Source: Hamadaea tsunoensis DSM 44101
GTDB lineage: Bacteria > Actinomycetota > Actinomycetes > Mycobacteriales > Micromonosporaceae
Direction of reading: 5' to 3'
Assembly (NCBI RefSeq): GCF_000428945.1
Contig: NZ_AUAX01000041.1
Location: 1-51,620, forward strand
Length of the DNA stretch: 51,620 bases
A program made the position numbers and the translations under genes. The notes under the pieces were generated by a model that made no database searches, had not been told where the DNA came from, and saw only the letters and a program-made list of their open reading frames with translations. Positions 34,119-42,910 of this stretch are shown piece after piece; the first letter of the stretch is position 1, and each line of letters starts with the position of its first letter.

Positions 34119-34517
34119 TCATTTCGGGGCGTCCAGCTCGTAATGCGGGTTGTAGATGACCTTGCGTCCGTCCCGCAGCGCGATCCGGCCCGACGCGGTG
34201 AGCGCCCGGCCCGGCTCGATGCCGGCGATGTGACGACGACCGAGGAAGACGAGCGTGACGACGTCGGTGCCGTCATACAGCTCCGCCTCCAGGGTCGGCA
34301 GGTTGGTACGTGGAGTATAGACAACCGTGCGCAGCCGGCCGGCGACGTTGACGAGCTCGCCCCGGCGCACGACATTGGCACGCAGGCAGCCCGGCTTGGC
34401 GCTGTCGCGCCGCATCTCCTCGCGTTCGAGCTCGGAATCGGTGGCGGTAAATTTACGCAGCATACGCCGCAGACCGGTAAGTTCAGCCGGTTGCGACGGG
34501 CCCTCTTCGACGGCCAT
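34119..34517 (-). CDS. OB-fold nucleic-acid-binding domain protein
   Basis: A 132-residue small protein with an OB-fold (about 45-130: CLRANVVRRGELVNVAGRLRTVVYTP, TLEAELYDGTDVVTLVFLGRRHIAGIEPGRALTASGRI). The fold resembles the RecG/aspartyl-tRNA-synthetase type. The N-terminal helix (LTGLRRMLRKFTATDSELEREEM) is typical of the actinobacterial homologues beside DUF3159. The ATG at 34517 is preferred; a TTG at 34541 is in frame. Probably RNA or DNA binding; no partner is known. Confidence 0.83.
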   Translation of the reverse strand: MAVEEGPSQPAELTGLRRMLRKFTATDSELEREEMRRDSAKPGCLRANVVRRGELVNVAGRLRTVVYTPRTNLPTLEAELYDGTDVVTLVFLGRRHIAGIEPGRALTASGRIALRDGRKVIYNPHYELDAPK

Positions 34518-34610
34518 GGCCCCGTGGTCACACCCTTCCAAGTGACGACGCTTCCAGCGTACGTCGATCGACGATCGGCTTCACGCGGAGATCTTCACGC
34601 AGGAAGAAGT

Positions 34611-35363
34611 TCAGAGCCGGCGAGGGCGCGGGGAGGGCTTGCGGCGCTCGTCGGCGGCCGGCATCGGCTGCGCGGCGGCGGCGACGGCGGTGCCGTCACC
34701 CGCGGCGGCGGCCTCGGCCATCTCCTTCGGCAGGCGCAGCATCAGCGGCTCGCGGACCGGCTTGGCGTCGTTGCCCCGGCTCACCACCAGACCGCGCAGG
34801 CAGTCGCCGAGCTGCGGCGCGACGGCCGGATCGACCGCGACAGGGCCCTGGAACAGGCCCCGCACCATCCACCGGGGCCCATCCACGCCCACGAACCGCA
34901 GGTCCGCCAGGCCTTCCGCGGTACGCACCCGGGCCCGCAGCTCGACGCCGTAGTCGCCGGGCGCCTCCTCGGCCGCCACGCCCTCGTCGAAGAGCGACTT
35001 GCGGATCTCGGCGCGTACCTCGTCCCAGATGCCCTCGCCCTTCGGTGCGGCGAAGACGCCGAGCTGCAGGGCGCTGTCGCCGCGCACGAGCATGACCTGC
35101 TGGATCACGCCCTCGTTGTCCGCCTGTACGCGCAGGTCCACGCCCTCGACGGCGGGCACCTGCAGGGCGCCGAGATCGAGCCGGACGCCGGCGGGGGCCT
35201 CGGTGACATCCCAGGGACCGATGCCGCCTGCGGGCTCGTCCGCGCGGGCGGGCGCGGGCAGGTCCTCGGCGGGCGTACGCCGTTCGGCGGCGCGCTTGGT
35301 CGCTTCGGCCTTGGCGTTGTCAGCCTTGGCGTGGCGGCCGCCGCCCTGGCGGGAGAAGATCAC
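34611..35363 (-). CDS. DUF3710 protein
   Basis: A 250-residue soluble protein of the DUF3710 family: [63 protein letters not shown], and [16 protein letters not shown]. The N-terminal ~45 residues and the C-terminal ~40 are charged or Ala-rich and likely disordered. Function unknown. The GTG start at 35363 overlaps the dut stop by 4 bp, so it is translated with dUTPase, an arrangement kept in actinobacteria. Confidence 0.88.
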   Translation of the reverse strand: MIFSRQGGGRHAKADNAKAEATKRAAERRTPAEDLPAPARADEPAGGIGPWDVTEAPAGVRLDLGALQVPAVEGVDLRVQADNEGVIQQVMLVRGDSALQLGVFAAPKGEGIWDEVRAEIRKSLFDEGVAAEEAPGDYGVELRARVRTAEGLADLRFVGVDGPRWMVRGLFQGPVAVDPAVAPQLGDCLRGLVVSRGNDAKPVREPLMLRLPKEMAEAAAAGDGTAVAAAAQPMPAADERRKPSPRPRRL

Positions 35364-35860
35364 TGTTCTGCCTTTCCGGTCGTGGCGCCGGTGAGACTAC
35401 CGGTAGCGAGCTCGGCGTGCCCACCGGTGGAGCCGTGACCACCCGCTCCCCGCACGGACTCGGCGAGGGCATCGACGAGGTGGAACGCCGCCCGCTCCAC
35501 CCGTTGTACAACCAGTTGGGCTATGCGGTCACCCCGTGCGATGCGTGCGGTGTTACCCAGATCATGGTTAACCAGATTCACCAAGATCTCGCCGCGGTAC
35601 CCGGCGTCGACCGTCCCGGGAGCGTTGAGGACCGTCACACCGAGCTTCGCGGCCAACCCCGAACGCGGGTGCACGAGGCCCACGAAGCCCTCCGGCAACT
35701 CGATCGCCACCCCGGTACGCACGAGCCGGCGCTCGCCCGGCGGGATCGCGACGCTCTCGGCGGCCACGAGATCGGCGCCCGCGTCGCCGGGATGCGCGTA
35801 CGCCGGCATCGGCAGCTCGGCGTCGAGCATCCGCACCGCGACGGGAACCTCACTGGACAT
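35360..35860 (-). CDS. dut: dUTP diphosphatase
   Basis: A 166-residue trimeric dUTPase that converts dUTP to dUMP and pyrophosphate, keeping uracil out of DNA. All five motifs are visible: [10 protein letters not shown] (I), [10 protein letters not shown] (II), [14 protein letters not shown] (III, catalytic Asp), [10 protein letters not shown] (IV) and [11 protein letters not shown] (V). Motif V has His where many homologues have Phe; M. tuberculosis dUTPase also has His there. The ATG at 35860 has a GGAGG site; the 17-codon extension lacks one. Overlaps the DUF3710 start. Confidence 0.95.
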   Translation of the reverse strand: MSSEVPVAVRMLDAELPMPAYAHPGDAGADLVAAESVAIPPGERRLVRTGVAIELPEGFVGLVHPRSGLAAKLGVTVLNAPGTVDAGYRGEILVNLVNHDLGNTARIARGDRIAQLVVQRVERAAFHLVDALAESVRGAGGHGSTGGHAELATGSLTGATTGKAEQ

Positions 35861-35928
35861 GTCAAAAACCTCCGGGGGAAGGACCTTACCGAGTGCCGGG
35901 GGCGGTGGCACGCGTACCCTCGGTCACC

Positions 35929-36516
35929 ATGGCAGCAGTGGCACCAGGGGTACCCCCACGGACAACGCCGACACCCCGCCTGACGGAACGGCTGGCCGTC
36001 CCGCTGTGGTGGTGGCCGGCGGGCTTCGCGCTGGCCTCGATCGCCGCCGCCGAGGTGGGACTGGGCGCGCCCGGTCCGCGCGGCTGGGCGCCGTTCGCCG
36101 TGCTGCTGCCGCTGACGGTGCTGCTGCTGATCCTGGCTTCGCGGCTGCGCGTACGCGTGACCGCCGACGAGTTCGAGGTCGACGACGCCCGGCTGCCGGT
36201 CGGGGTGATCTCGGACGTGGTGGCCCTCGACGCGGCCGGCAAGAAGGCGCTGATCGGCGCGGACGCCCACCCGTACGCCTTCGTGGTCCTGCGGCCGTGG
36301 GTCGGCACCGCCGTCCAGGTGCTGCTGGACGACCCCACCGACCCCACGCCCTACTGGCTGGTGTCCACCCGCCGGCCGCTCGAACTCGCGGCTAGCCTCC
36401 GAGCCGCGGCGGGGATTGCCCCGGCGGCAGCTGCGGATGCGGCCCCGGCTGCCCCGGCGGCAGCTGTGGATGCGTCTCCTGCGGCGGGCGGCGGTGCAGC
36501 CGCAGGTCGCGGCTGA
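35929..36516 (+). CDS. DUF3093 membrane protein
   Basis: A 195-residue protein with two transmembrane helices near the N-terminus (WWWPAGFALASIAAAEVGLG; WAPFAVLLPLTVLLLILASRL), then a PH-like cytoplasmic domain (VRVTADEFEVDDARLPVGVISDVVALD, HPYAFVVLRPWVGTAVQVLLDDPTDPTPYWLVSTRRP) typical of DUF3093. The last ~40 residues are Ala/Pro-rich and are encoded within a 125-bp tail-to-tail overlap with the gene on the other strand. Start at 35929; an earlier in-frame ATG at 35893 is possible. Divergent from dut. Confidence 0.87.
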   Translation: MAAVAPGVPPRTTPTPRLTERLAVPLWWWPAGFALASIAAAEVGLGAPGPRGWAPFAVLLPLTVLLLILASRLRVRVTADEFEVDDARLPVGVISDVVALDAAGKKALIGADAHPYAFVVLRPWVGTAVQVLLDDPTDPTPYWLVSTRRPLELAASLRAAAGIAPAAAADAAPAAPAAAVDASPAAGGGAAAGRG

Positions 36517-37345
36517 TCGACTCGCCGAGCGCCTTGGTGGCCCGGCGGTTGAGGTAGCTCGCGACGGCCGCGCCGGTCAGCACCGGACCGAGGGTCGTGA
36601 GGTTGCGGCCGAGCCGCTTGATGATCATGTCCCGCAGTTCCTTGCGGGCGGCCGTGCCCAGCACGCTCGCCACGCCCACGCCGGGCACGAGCGGGTTCAC
36701 GCCCCGGCGGTGCGCCCAGGACTGCAACAGGGCGACCGCGCGCTGCGTGGTCGTCCCGGTGATCGGCTGGCCGTAGACCTCGTGCAGCTCGCCGATGAGC
36801 TTCAGCTCGATGCCGACGACGGCGACGGTCTCGACCGCGAGCATCACCGGCGTGGTGAGCAGCGTCGGCGGCAGGGCCCACTCCACCGAGGCCACGCCGC
36901 CACCGACCGCGCCGACCCCGGCGGTCGCCCGGGCGGCGTTGCGGACCAGGCGTTCGGCGAGCGCGTCGCCGTCCAGGTCCGGGTAGTGCCGGCGCAACGT
37001 CTCCCGGTCGCGGATGGGAACGTGCGGCGCGATCTCGGAGACCGCGTCGGTGATCCATTTGACGGCCTGCTTCGGCTGGAACAGCCGCCCCACACCGCGC
37101 TCGCGCACGGCCGCCACGATCGTGCCGAGAACCCGCCGGCGTCCGGCGGTGTCCAATTCGGAATCCGACAACGCCGCGACGGCCTGCGAGAGATCGTCCG
37201 ACTCGGGCGTGTCGTCCACCTTGAACACCACCTCGTCCTCGGGCAGGACGGGCGGTACCGGGTCGCCGATACGCGCGGCACCCGGCGGGGTGCCGCCCGG
37301 GCCGGGCGCGCCTTCCCCGGCGGGCACCTGCGATTCGCTGCTCAT
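36392..37345 (-). CDS. Conserved actinobacterial protein (EcsC-like), unknown function
   Basis: A 317-residue protein. The first ~45 residues are Gly/Pro-rich. The core (about 90-285) is helical, with hydrophobic helices VGAVGGGVASVEWALPPTLLTTPVMLAVETVAVVGIELK and the segment LIGELHEVYGQPI, which recalls the EcsC-like group of membrane-associated proteins. The C-terminus has a duplicated HPQLPPGQ segment encoded by the direct repeat at 36418-36474. It overlaps DUF3093 tail-to-tail by 125 bp. Assignment to EcsC-like is tentative. Confidence 0.6.
   Translation of the reverse strand: MSSESQVPAGEGAPGPGGTPPGAARIGDPVPPVLPEDEVVFKVDDTPESDDLSQAVAALSDSELDTAGRRRVLGTIVAAVRERGVGRLFQPKQAVKWITDAVSEIAPHVPIRDRETLRRHYPDLDGDALAERLVRNAARATAGVGAVGGGVASVEWALPPTLLTTPVMLAVETVAVVGIELKLIGELHEVYGQPITGTTTQRAVALLQSWAHRRGVNPLVPGVGVASVLGTAARKELRDMIIKRLGRNLTTLGPVLTGAAVASYLNRRATKALGESISRDLRLHRRPPQETHPQLPPGQPGPHPQLPPGQSPPRLGG
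36418..36474. repeat. 24-bp direct repeat inside the coding overlap
   Basis: GCCCCGGCGGCAGCTG followed by C/TGGATGCG occurs at 36418-36441 and 36451-36474, one mismatch, 33 bp apart (11 codons). It lies in the overlap of two convergent genes and is read in frame by both, as an Ala-rich repeat on the plus strand and as HPQLPPGQ twice on the minus strand. Confidence 0.85.
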
Positions 37346-37424
37346 ACGGGCCTCCTACCGCTGTCCCTTGCGAACAGTTGACCCGATCGCGTCAACTCCC
37401 GCCACTCGGGCGTACGGCCACAGC

Positions 37425-37721
37425 TCAGATGCACTCCCGGCAGATCGGCAGGCCGTTCTTCTCACCGGCCAGCTGACTGCGGTGGTGCACGAGGAAACAC
37501 CGGGAACAGGTGAACTCGTCGGCCTGCAGGGGCACGACCTTGACACTCAGTTCCTCGTCGGTGAGGTCCGCGCCGGGCAGTTCGAAGCTCTCGGCCACCT
37601 CGGCTTCGTCCACGTCCACGCTGCCGGACTGGGAATCGGTGCGGCGCGCCTTGAGCTCCTCCAGGCTGTCCTCGCCGATCTCAGCCTCGTCGCGGCGCGG
37701 GGCGTCGTAGTCGGTCGCCAT
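37425..37721 (-). CDS. DUF4193 zinc-ribbon-like protein
   Basis: A 98-residue acidic protein of the DUF4193 family. The N-terminus (MATDYDAPRRDEAEIGEDSLEELKARR) is typical. The C-terminus has a four-cysteine set, CSRCFLVHHRSQLA and ICREC, that should bind zinc. It is conserved in actinobacteria beside Cei and suhB. Function unknown. The ATG at 37721 is chosen; extensions upstream have no homologous character. Confidence 0.88.
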   Translation of the reverse strand: MATDYDAPRRDEAEIGEDSLEELKARRTDSQSGSVDVDEAEVAESFELPGADLTDEELSVKVVPLQADEFTCSRCFLVHHRSQLAGEKNGLPICRECI

Positions 37722-38113
37722 CGCTGTACTCACACTCCTGTACTCATCGTGTGTTCGTTCGCCGCATGGGCGCTGCGGCGGGTCTTCCAGCTGCACATTG
37801 CGATCTGTCTCACCCTGTGCGCGGCGCTGGGCGACCCGGGCGGACGCGGCACAATACCTCGCCCGCGTCGGTGTTGTACGCCCAAGCGCGCCGGGATGTT
37901 CCCAATGTGACTGAGGCGACAACAGACCAAGACGAATGGGCGAGACAAAGGTAGGGCACGCGCCGGGCGCAGCGGTGCGGCACGCCGGGAAATCTCCGTG
38001 ATCCGCCGGGTCCTGCCCGCACGAAGCGCGGCCAGCCGATACCCTCACCGTGACGGCCTGTCACACCGGACCCGTCGGTCTCGTTCCGCCTCACTGATCA
38101 ACGGGAGCAGCTC
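37722..38113. other. Intergenic region between divergent DUF4193 and Cei genes
   Basis: 392 bp with no supported gene. It must hold the two divergent promoters, but no clear -35/-10 pair was recognised. A short CCGC/GCGG stem lies near 37762-37778. Small open frames here have no ribosome binding site or domain. Confidence 0.5.
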
Positions 38114-38656
38114 ATGAGCTTCGCACGCGTCCGCGCGCTGGCCCTTGTCGGCATCCTGGTGCTGGCCGCCGGTGTGCTCACCGTGATGGCTCTCACCAAG
38201 GGCTCGAAGGGTAATGAGGCCCACGCGAGCACGTGCCCGTCCGGCTACGTGCTGGCGAACATGAAGCTGCCCAACGACAACCAGCAGATCAACCTCAACG
38301 TCTTCAACGCGACGGACAAGGTCGGCCTGGCCAACAGCGTGAAACTGGACTTCGAGTACCGGCGGTTCAAGGTCGCCAAGACGGGCAACAACCCGCTGAA
38401 GAAGCCGGTGCAGGGCGTCGGCATCCTGCGGTTCGGCCCGCAGTCGGTCGGCTCGGCGTACGTGGTGAACGCGTACTTCCTCAACGACGCGTTCCTCGAC
38501 TTCGACCCGAACCGCACCGACGCCAGCGTCGACGTGATCCTCGGCCCGGGCTTCAAGCAGCTCGCCACCCAGACCGAGGTCAACCAGGCGTTCACCGTCC
38601 TCGCCGGCAACGGCGGCCCCGTGGTGCCGTCGGGCGCCTGCGAATCGGGCAGCTGA
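38114..38656 (+). CDS. cei: Cei-like envelope integrity protein (LytR C-terminal domain)
   Basis: A 180-residue exported or membrane-anchored protein. One N-terminal transmembrane helix (about 9-29, LVGILVLAAGVLTVMAL) precedes an external domain with LytR_C-type pattern (INLNVFNATDKVGLANSVKLDFEYRRFKV, VQGVGILRFGPQSVGSAYVVNAYF, VDVILGPGF). The position between DUF4193 and suhB matches Rv2700 (Cei) of M. tuberculosis as I recall it. A role in cell-wall integrity is inferred from that orthology. Ribosome binding site GGGAG upstream. Confidence 0.82.
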   Translation: MSFARVRALALVGILVLAAGVLTVMALTKGSKGNEAHASTCPSGYVLANMKLPNDNQQINLNVFNATDKVGLANSVKLDFEYRRFKVAKTGNNPLKKPVQGVGILRFGPQSVGSAYVVNAYFLNDAFLDFDPNRTDASVDVILGPGFKQLATQTEVNQAFTVLAGNGGPVVPSGACESGS

Positions 38657-38660
38657 GCCG

Positions 38661-39467
38661 CTACGGGCCGCCGGCCGCGTCGAGGGCGGCCAGCCGGTCG
38701 TGCAGCTCGTTGTAGAGCGCCGGTGGCGCCGCCAGGACCATGTCCGGCCCCGCCGGACGGCCCGACAGCCCCGAGACGATCAGGCCCGCCTCGGTCGCGA
38801 TGAGGCCCCCCGCGGCCCTGTCCCAGGCTCCGAGCCCCTTCTCGAAGTACGCGTCCAGCATCCCCTCGGCCGCCGCCGCCAGATCCAGCGCGGCCGAGCC
38901 GAACCGGCGGATGTCGCGTACGTGGGTGATGAGGCCCTGGACCACGGCCGCCTGATGGGCCCGCCGCTCGGCCAGGTACGCGAATCCCGTGCCGACCAGC
39001 GCCTGGCCCAGTACGCGCTCCGCCGACCCGGTCAGCCGCCGACCCTCCCGCCAGGCGCCGCCCCCGCGGGTGGCCGTCCACTCCGCTCCGGTGGCCGCGT
39101 TGCGCACGACGCCCGCCACGATCTCGCCGCCGGACTCGGCCGCGATCGAGACCGCGTACTGGGGTAGTCCATAGAGGTAGTTAACGGTGCCGTCGATGGG
39201 ATCGATGATCCAGCGGACCGCGGCGCCCTCGGCCTCGGCCGTGCCGAACTCCTCCCCCAGAAAGGCGTCCCCCGGCCGGTACGCCCGCAGATCCTCGATG
39301 ATCTGGCGTTCGACGGCGCGATCGGCGGCCGTCACCACATCGGTCGCGGTACTTTTCGTGTCGACTTCATGAATCGCCTGATCGCGCATGGTGCGCGCGG
39401 TGTCCGCGGCACGGCGCGCCACCTCGACAGCGATCTTGAGCAGGTCCTGTGCGTCCGGTTCCACCAC
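38661..39467 (-). CDS. suhB: Inositol monophosphatase family protein
   Basis: A 268-residue Mg-dependent phosphatase that dephosphorylates inositol-1-phosphate or related sugar phosphates. Metal site motifs: FLGEEFG (motif I, Glu), [17 protein letters not shown] (motif II, DPIDGT) and [16 protein letters not shown] (motif III, the WD pair). In actinobacteria it feeds phosphatidylinositol and mycothiol synthesis. It converges on the Cei gene by 4 bp between stops and is divergent from sigA. The glucokinase gene found beside suhB in mycobacteria is absent here. Confidence 0.93.
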   Translation of the reverse strand: MVEPDAQDLLKIAVEVARRAADTARTMRDQAIHEVDTKSTATDVVTAADRAVERQIIEDLRAYRPGDAFLGEEFGTAEAEGAAVRWIIDPIDGTVNYLYGLPQYAVSIAAESGGEIVAGVVRNAATGAEWTATRGGGAWREGRRLTGSAERVLGQALVGTGFAYLAERRAHQAAVVQGLITHVRDIRRFGSAALDLAAAAEGMLDAYFEKGLGAWDRAAGGLIATEAGLIVSGLSGRPAGPDMVLAAPPALYNELHDRLAALDAAGGP

Positions 39468-39552
39468 GGTTCTATCCTTTCAAAGCGAGCGTCCGGCAGT
39501 CCGTGGAGGGCGTGACCGGCGCGCTCGATGGGATGATCGCGCCAACCGGCGC

Positions 39553-39558
39553 TACAAT
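39553..39558 (+). promoter_or_regulatory. Possible -10 element of the sigA promoter
   Basis: TACAAT in an otherwise GC-rich leader, 152 nt upstream of the sigA start. No good -35 box is visible at the right spacing, so the call is weak. Confidence 0.3.
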
Positions 39559-39586
39559 TCACGCCTGCCGCCCAACCGCTCCCCGC

Positions 39587-39627
39587 CAGGTAACCCGGAG
39601 GGGGCGAGCCCGCGGCTCCCTCACCTG
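39587..39627 (+). promoter_or_regulatory. Structured 5' leader of sigA
   Basis: Nested stem: CAGGT/ACCTG outside, GAGG/CCTC in the middle and GAGCC-CGC-GGCTC at the tip (39606-39618). It lies between the candidate -10 and the sigA start codon. It resembles no riboswitch class that I know. Confidence 0.4.
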
Positions 39628-39709
39628 CAAACCGGCTGCCCGGACGGCGCGCCCCAAGGGCCGGCCGGACGGCCATGCTCCACGCACCGCTGATGACGGA
39701 AGGTCGTTC

Positions 39710-41380
39710 GTGACAGAAGCCCGCCAGATCGGCGCCGACGTACGCTCGCTCACCGATGCTCTGATCGCTCATGCCGAACAGGCCGGCGGACAGTTGACAT
39801 CGGCGGAGATCGCCCGTTCCGTCGAGGCCGCCGAGGTGACCCCGAGCCAGGCCAAGAAGTTGCTGCGCGCCCTCGCCGAGGCCGGAGTGACCGTCGTCGT
39901 CGACGGCCGGACCGCGGGAGCCGCCAAGAAGGTGGCCGCCGCCCGGTCGGCGACGCCCGCCTCCAAGGCCACCACCGCCAAGGCGACACCGGCGGCCGTC
40001 AGGCCCGCCGCGAAGGTCGTCCCGGCCAAGACGCCCGTACAGGCCACGCCGTCGGACGGCGGGGCCGAGTCGGAGGCGAAGGTCGTTCCCGTGAAGAAGG
40101 CCGCCGAGGCCCCGGCGAAGAAGGCAGCCGCCAAGAAGGCCGCCCCGCTCGCCAAGAAGGCCGCACCCAAGGAAAGCGACGCCGACGCGTCGAAGACCAC
40201 ACCCGCCGCCAAGAAGGCCGCTCCGGCCAAGAAGGCGGCCGACGGCACACCCGCCAAGCCGCGTGGCGAGGGCGAGGAGCCGGAGGTCGAGGATCTCGAA
40301 GTCGAGGATCTGACCGCCGAGCTCGAGGAGGTCGTCGTCGAGGAGCCCGTCGAGATGGCCACCCAGGCCGCCGCGGACGCGCAGGCCGCCGACGACTTCG
40401 AGTGGGACGCCGAGGAGTCCGAGGCGCTCAAGCAGGCCCGCAAGGACGCCGAGCTGACCGCTTCGGCCGACTCGGTGCGTGCGTACCTGAAGCAGATCGG
40501 CAAGGTTCCGCTGCTCAACGCGGAGCAGGAGGTCGAGCTGGCCAAGCGGATCGAGGCCGGCCTGTTCGCCGCCGAGCGCCTGCGGGCCGCCGAGGACGGC
40601 GAGATCTCGCTCGTCCGCGACATGCAGCGCGACCTGCTGTGGATCTCCCGCGACGGCGACCGGGCCAAGAACCACCTGCTGGAGGCCAACCTCCGGCTCG
40701 TGGTCTCGCTGGCCAAGCGCTACACGGGCCGTGGCATGGCGTTCCTGGATCTGATCCAGGAGGGCAACCTGGGTCTGATCCGCGCGGTGGAGAAGTTCGA
40801 CTACACCAAGGGCTACAAGTTCTCGACGTACGCGACGTGGTGGATCCGCCAGGCGATCACCCGGGCGATGGCCGACCAGGCACGTACGATCCGTATCCCC
40901 GTGCACATGGTCGAAGTGATCAACAAGCTCGGCCGCATCCAGCGCGAGCTGCTCCAGGACCTCGGGCGCGAGCCCACCCCGGAGGAGCTGGCGAAGGAAA
41001 TGGACATCACCCCGGAGAAGGTGCTGGAGATCCAGCAGTACGCCCGGGAGCCCATCTCGCTCGACCAGACCATCGGCGACGAGGGCGACAGCCAGCTCGG
41101 CGACTTCATCGAGGACTCCGAGGCGGTCGTCGCGGTCGACGCGGTGTCGTTCTCGCTCCTGCAGGACCAGCTTCAGCAGGTGCTGCAGACGCTGTCCGAG
41201 CGTGAGGCCGGCGTCGTGCGGCTGCGGTTCGGCCTGACCGACGGCCAGCCGCGCACGCTCGACGAGATCGGCCAGGTCTACGGCGTGACCCGGGAGCGGA
41301 TCCGCCAGATCGAGTCCAAGACGATGTCGAAACTGCGCCACCCGTCACGCTCTCAGGTGTTGCGCGACTACCTCGACTAA
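39710..41380 (+). CDS. sigA: Principal RNA polymerase sigma factor (SigA/HrdB)
   Basis: A 556-residue group 1 sigma-70 factor. Region 1.1 is followed by a long Ala/Lys-rich tract (about 60-190, with repeated AKKAAP units) and an acidic stretch (about 185-220), as in actinobacterial SigA. Regions 1.2-2 carry [36 protein letters not shown] and the -10 binding [17 protein letters not shown]. Region 3 and region 4 ([33 protein letters not shown]) complete it. GTG start at 39710 with a GGAAGG site. It directs transcription of housekeeping genes. Confidence 0.97.
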   Translation: MTEARQIGADVRSLTDALIAHAEQAGGQLTSAEIARSVEAAEVTPSQAKKLLRALAEAGVTVVVDGRTAGAAKKVAAARSATPASKATTAKATPAAVRPAAKVVPAKTPVQATPSDGGAESEAKVVPVKKAAEAPAKKAAAKKAAPLAKKAAPKESDADASKTTPAAKKAAPAKKAADGTPAKPRGEGEEPEVEDLEVEDLTAELEEVVVEEPVEMATQAAADAQAADDFEWDAEESEALKQARKDAELTASADSVRAYLKQIGKVPLLNAEQEVELAKRIEAGLFAAERLRAAEDGEISLVRDMQRDLLWISRDGDRAKNHLLEANLRLVVSLAKRYTGRGMAFLDLIQEGNLGLIRAVEKFDYTKGYKFSTYATWWIRQAITRAMADQARTIRIPVHMVEVINKLGRIQRELLQDLGREPTPEELAKEMDITPEKVLEIQQYAREPISLDQTIGDEGDSQLGDFIEDSEAVVAVDAVSFSLLQDQLQQVLQTLSEREAGVVRLRFGLTDGQPRTLDEIGQVYGVTRERIRQIESKTMSKLRHPSRSQVLRDYLD

Positions 41381-41382
41381 GA

Positions 41383-41404
41383 CTGTTTCGCGGTAAGCGA
41401 ACAG
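41383..41404 (+). terminator. Hairpin downstream of sigA
   Basis: CTGTTTCGC (41383-41391) pairs with GCGAACAG (41397-41404) with one bulged T and a 5-nt loop, directly after the sigA stop. No U-tract. Confidence 0.5.
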
Positions 41405-41806
41405 CCGCCGTGGCCGACCCCGGCCGCCGACGTGAAAACGGACAATTCGCACGTCAGCGGTCGGGAAGCCGACGGAATTCCGCCCGAAATGCGGGGATGT
41501 CCAGCCGCCACGTTCAACCGAACGTATCGGCTCCATCACCGTGCGTGCGAACTCGGCGGTGTGACCGGGGAGCCATCGCCAATGTCGTGTTGACGTGGCA
41601 CGCTGGGGGAACGCAAGGTGGGAGGCACACAGGCACTTCGGGTGCCTCCCGGAACTCCCGGAAGTGTGACCCCGATCCCCGGGGCTCGATTCGGGAAGCC
41701 CTCCGGCGGTGCTGACGTTGGAGGGTGTGTGGGTAAGGAAGCAAGTGCCGACGGCGTGACCGGCGGCGAACAGATCAGCATCGGTGACTACCAGAGGAGG
41801 CCGGGC
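41405..41806. other. Intergenic leader with hairpin upstream of the DUF7455 gene
   Basis: About 400 bp without a supported gene. It holds an alternative hairpin set at 41620-41650: GGGAGGCAC pairs with GTGCCTCCC, and the internal AGGCAC can pair with the same GTGCCT around TTCGG. This might be a leader control element or an attenuator. No promoter is clear; TTGACG at 41590 has no matching -10. Confidence 0.4.
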
Positions 41807-42040
41807 ATGACAGCGACCCTCACGCCGCCGCCGGAGACGGCGGCTCCAGCCGCCGATGAGCGATGCGACCGCTGCAACGCGTCGGGCAAGCTGCGAATCG
41901 TTCTCGCGGGCGGAAGCGAGCTGGTGTTCTGCGGACACCACGCCAACCGTTACGCGGAGGACCTCGTGAAGATCACGGTGGACTACTCGACGGAGCCGGA
42001 CTTCGACTGGCGCGGCAGCGAGATGATCACGAAGAACTGA
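41807..42040 (+). CDS. DUF7455-like small zinc-ribbon protein
   Basis: A 77-residue protein. ADERCDRCNASGKLRIVLAGGSELVFCGHHANRYAEDLVKI has a CxxC and a CxHH set that should bind one zinc. Conserved in actinobacteria beside sigA. The ATG at 41807 has a GAGGAGG site; the longer frame back to 41618 runs through the leader hairpin. Function unknown. Confidence 0.85.
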   Translation: MTATLTPPPETAAPAADERCDRCNASGKLRIVLAGGSELVFCGHHANRYAEDLVKITVDYSTEPDFDWRGSEMITKN

Positions 42041-42064
42041 CGAAACTCCCTCATTCTGACGACG

Positions 42065-42101
42065 GGCCCCGTCGCCGCTCCCCTGAGTCGGCGACGGGGC
42101 C
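42065..42101 (+). terminator. Terminator after the DUF7455 gene
   Basis: Perfect 13-bp stem GGCCCCGTCGCCG (42065-42077) / CGGCGACGGGGCC (42089-42101) with an 11-nt loop, followed by a weak T-containing tail. Confidence 0.85.
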
Positions 42102-42184
42102 TTCGACTGTCCCGCCCTCATACCGACCCCGGTTCGGGGCGTTGCGGGCGCTGAGCGACCGCTGAGGGCCTTAGCATCGGCGAC

Positions 42185-42871
42185 GTGGACTCCTCGGACG
42201 CCCTGATCGCCGCCGACCTGCTCGGGGTGGCGGTCTTCGCCGTCTCCGGGGCCTCCGCGGGCGTCGCCAAGAAGCTCGACGTCTTCGGCGTGGTGTTCGT
42301 CGGATTCATGACCGCGATGGGCGGTGGGATCTTCCGCGATCTCGTGATCGACACGGTGCCCCCGCTCGCCTTCTCCGACTGGCGGTACGCGGCCGTCGCG
42401 ATGGCCGCCGCGCTCGCGACCTTCCGGTTCCATCCGCAGATCGGCCGGCTGTCGCGTACGGTGCTGACGCTCGACGCGGCGGGGCTGGGGCTGTTCACCG
42501 TCACCGGCACCCTGAAGGCCCTGCACGATCCCTCGCCGGTCCCCGCCGTGGGCGCCTGCCTGATCGGCATGTTCACCGGCATGGGCGGCGGTCTGGCCCG
42601 CGATCTGCTCGTCGGCGAGATCCCGGCCGTCCTGCGGCACGAGATCTACGCGCTTGCCTCGCTCGCCGGTGCCGGGACCGTGGTGATCCTCACGAAACTC
42701 GACTACGACCGGTTCGTGCCGCTGTTCGCCGCGGCCCTGCTGGTCTTCGCCATTCGCATGATCGCCCTGCAAAGGAAGTGGTCGGCGCCGGTCGCCCGGC
42801 CGCCCGAGGCCGGCCCGACCGGCTGGCCGACCCGCCGGGGGCCGGACACTCGGCCGCCCTCGGACGGCTGA
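42185..42871 (+). CDS. TRIC-family (UPF0126) membrane channel
   Basis: A 228-residue membrane protein with about seven helices in two repeated halves. Each half has the family's glycine-rich turn: GFMTAMGGGIFRDLVIDTVPP and GMFTGMGGGLARDLLVGEIP. These match bacterial trimeric intracellular cation channels, which conduct monovalent cations. The C-terminus ends in a Pro/Arg-rich tail. GTG start at 42185. Whether K+ or another ion is carried is not decided by the sequence. Confidence 0.9.
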   Translation: MDSSDALIAADLLGVAVFAVSGASAGVAKKLDVFGVVFVGFMTAMGGGIFRDLVIDTVPPLAFSDWRYAAVAMAAALATFRFHPQIGRLSRTVLTLDAAGLGLFTVTGTLKALHDPSPVPAVGACLIGMFTGMGGGLARDLLVGEIPAVLRHEIYALASLAGAGTVVILTKLDYDRFVPLFAAALLVFAIRMIALQRKWSAPVARPPEAGPTGWPTRRGPDTRPPSDG

Positions 42872-42910
42872 AGACACGAGCTTGTCGGTCGCGGCTTGTA
42901 GAGTTTGCCG

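Noticed and set aside
37740-37960. Short gene between DUF4193 and Cei (72-codon minus frame)
   Set aside because: No ribosome binding site, no conserved pattern and overlap with the expected promoter region.
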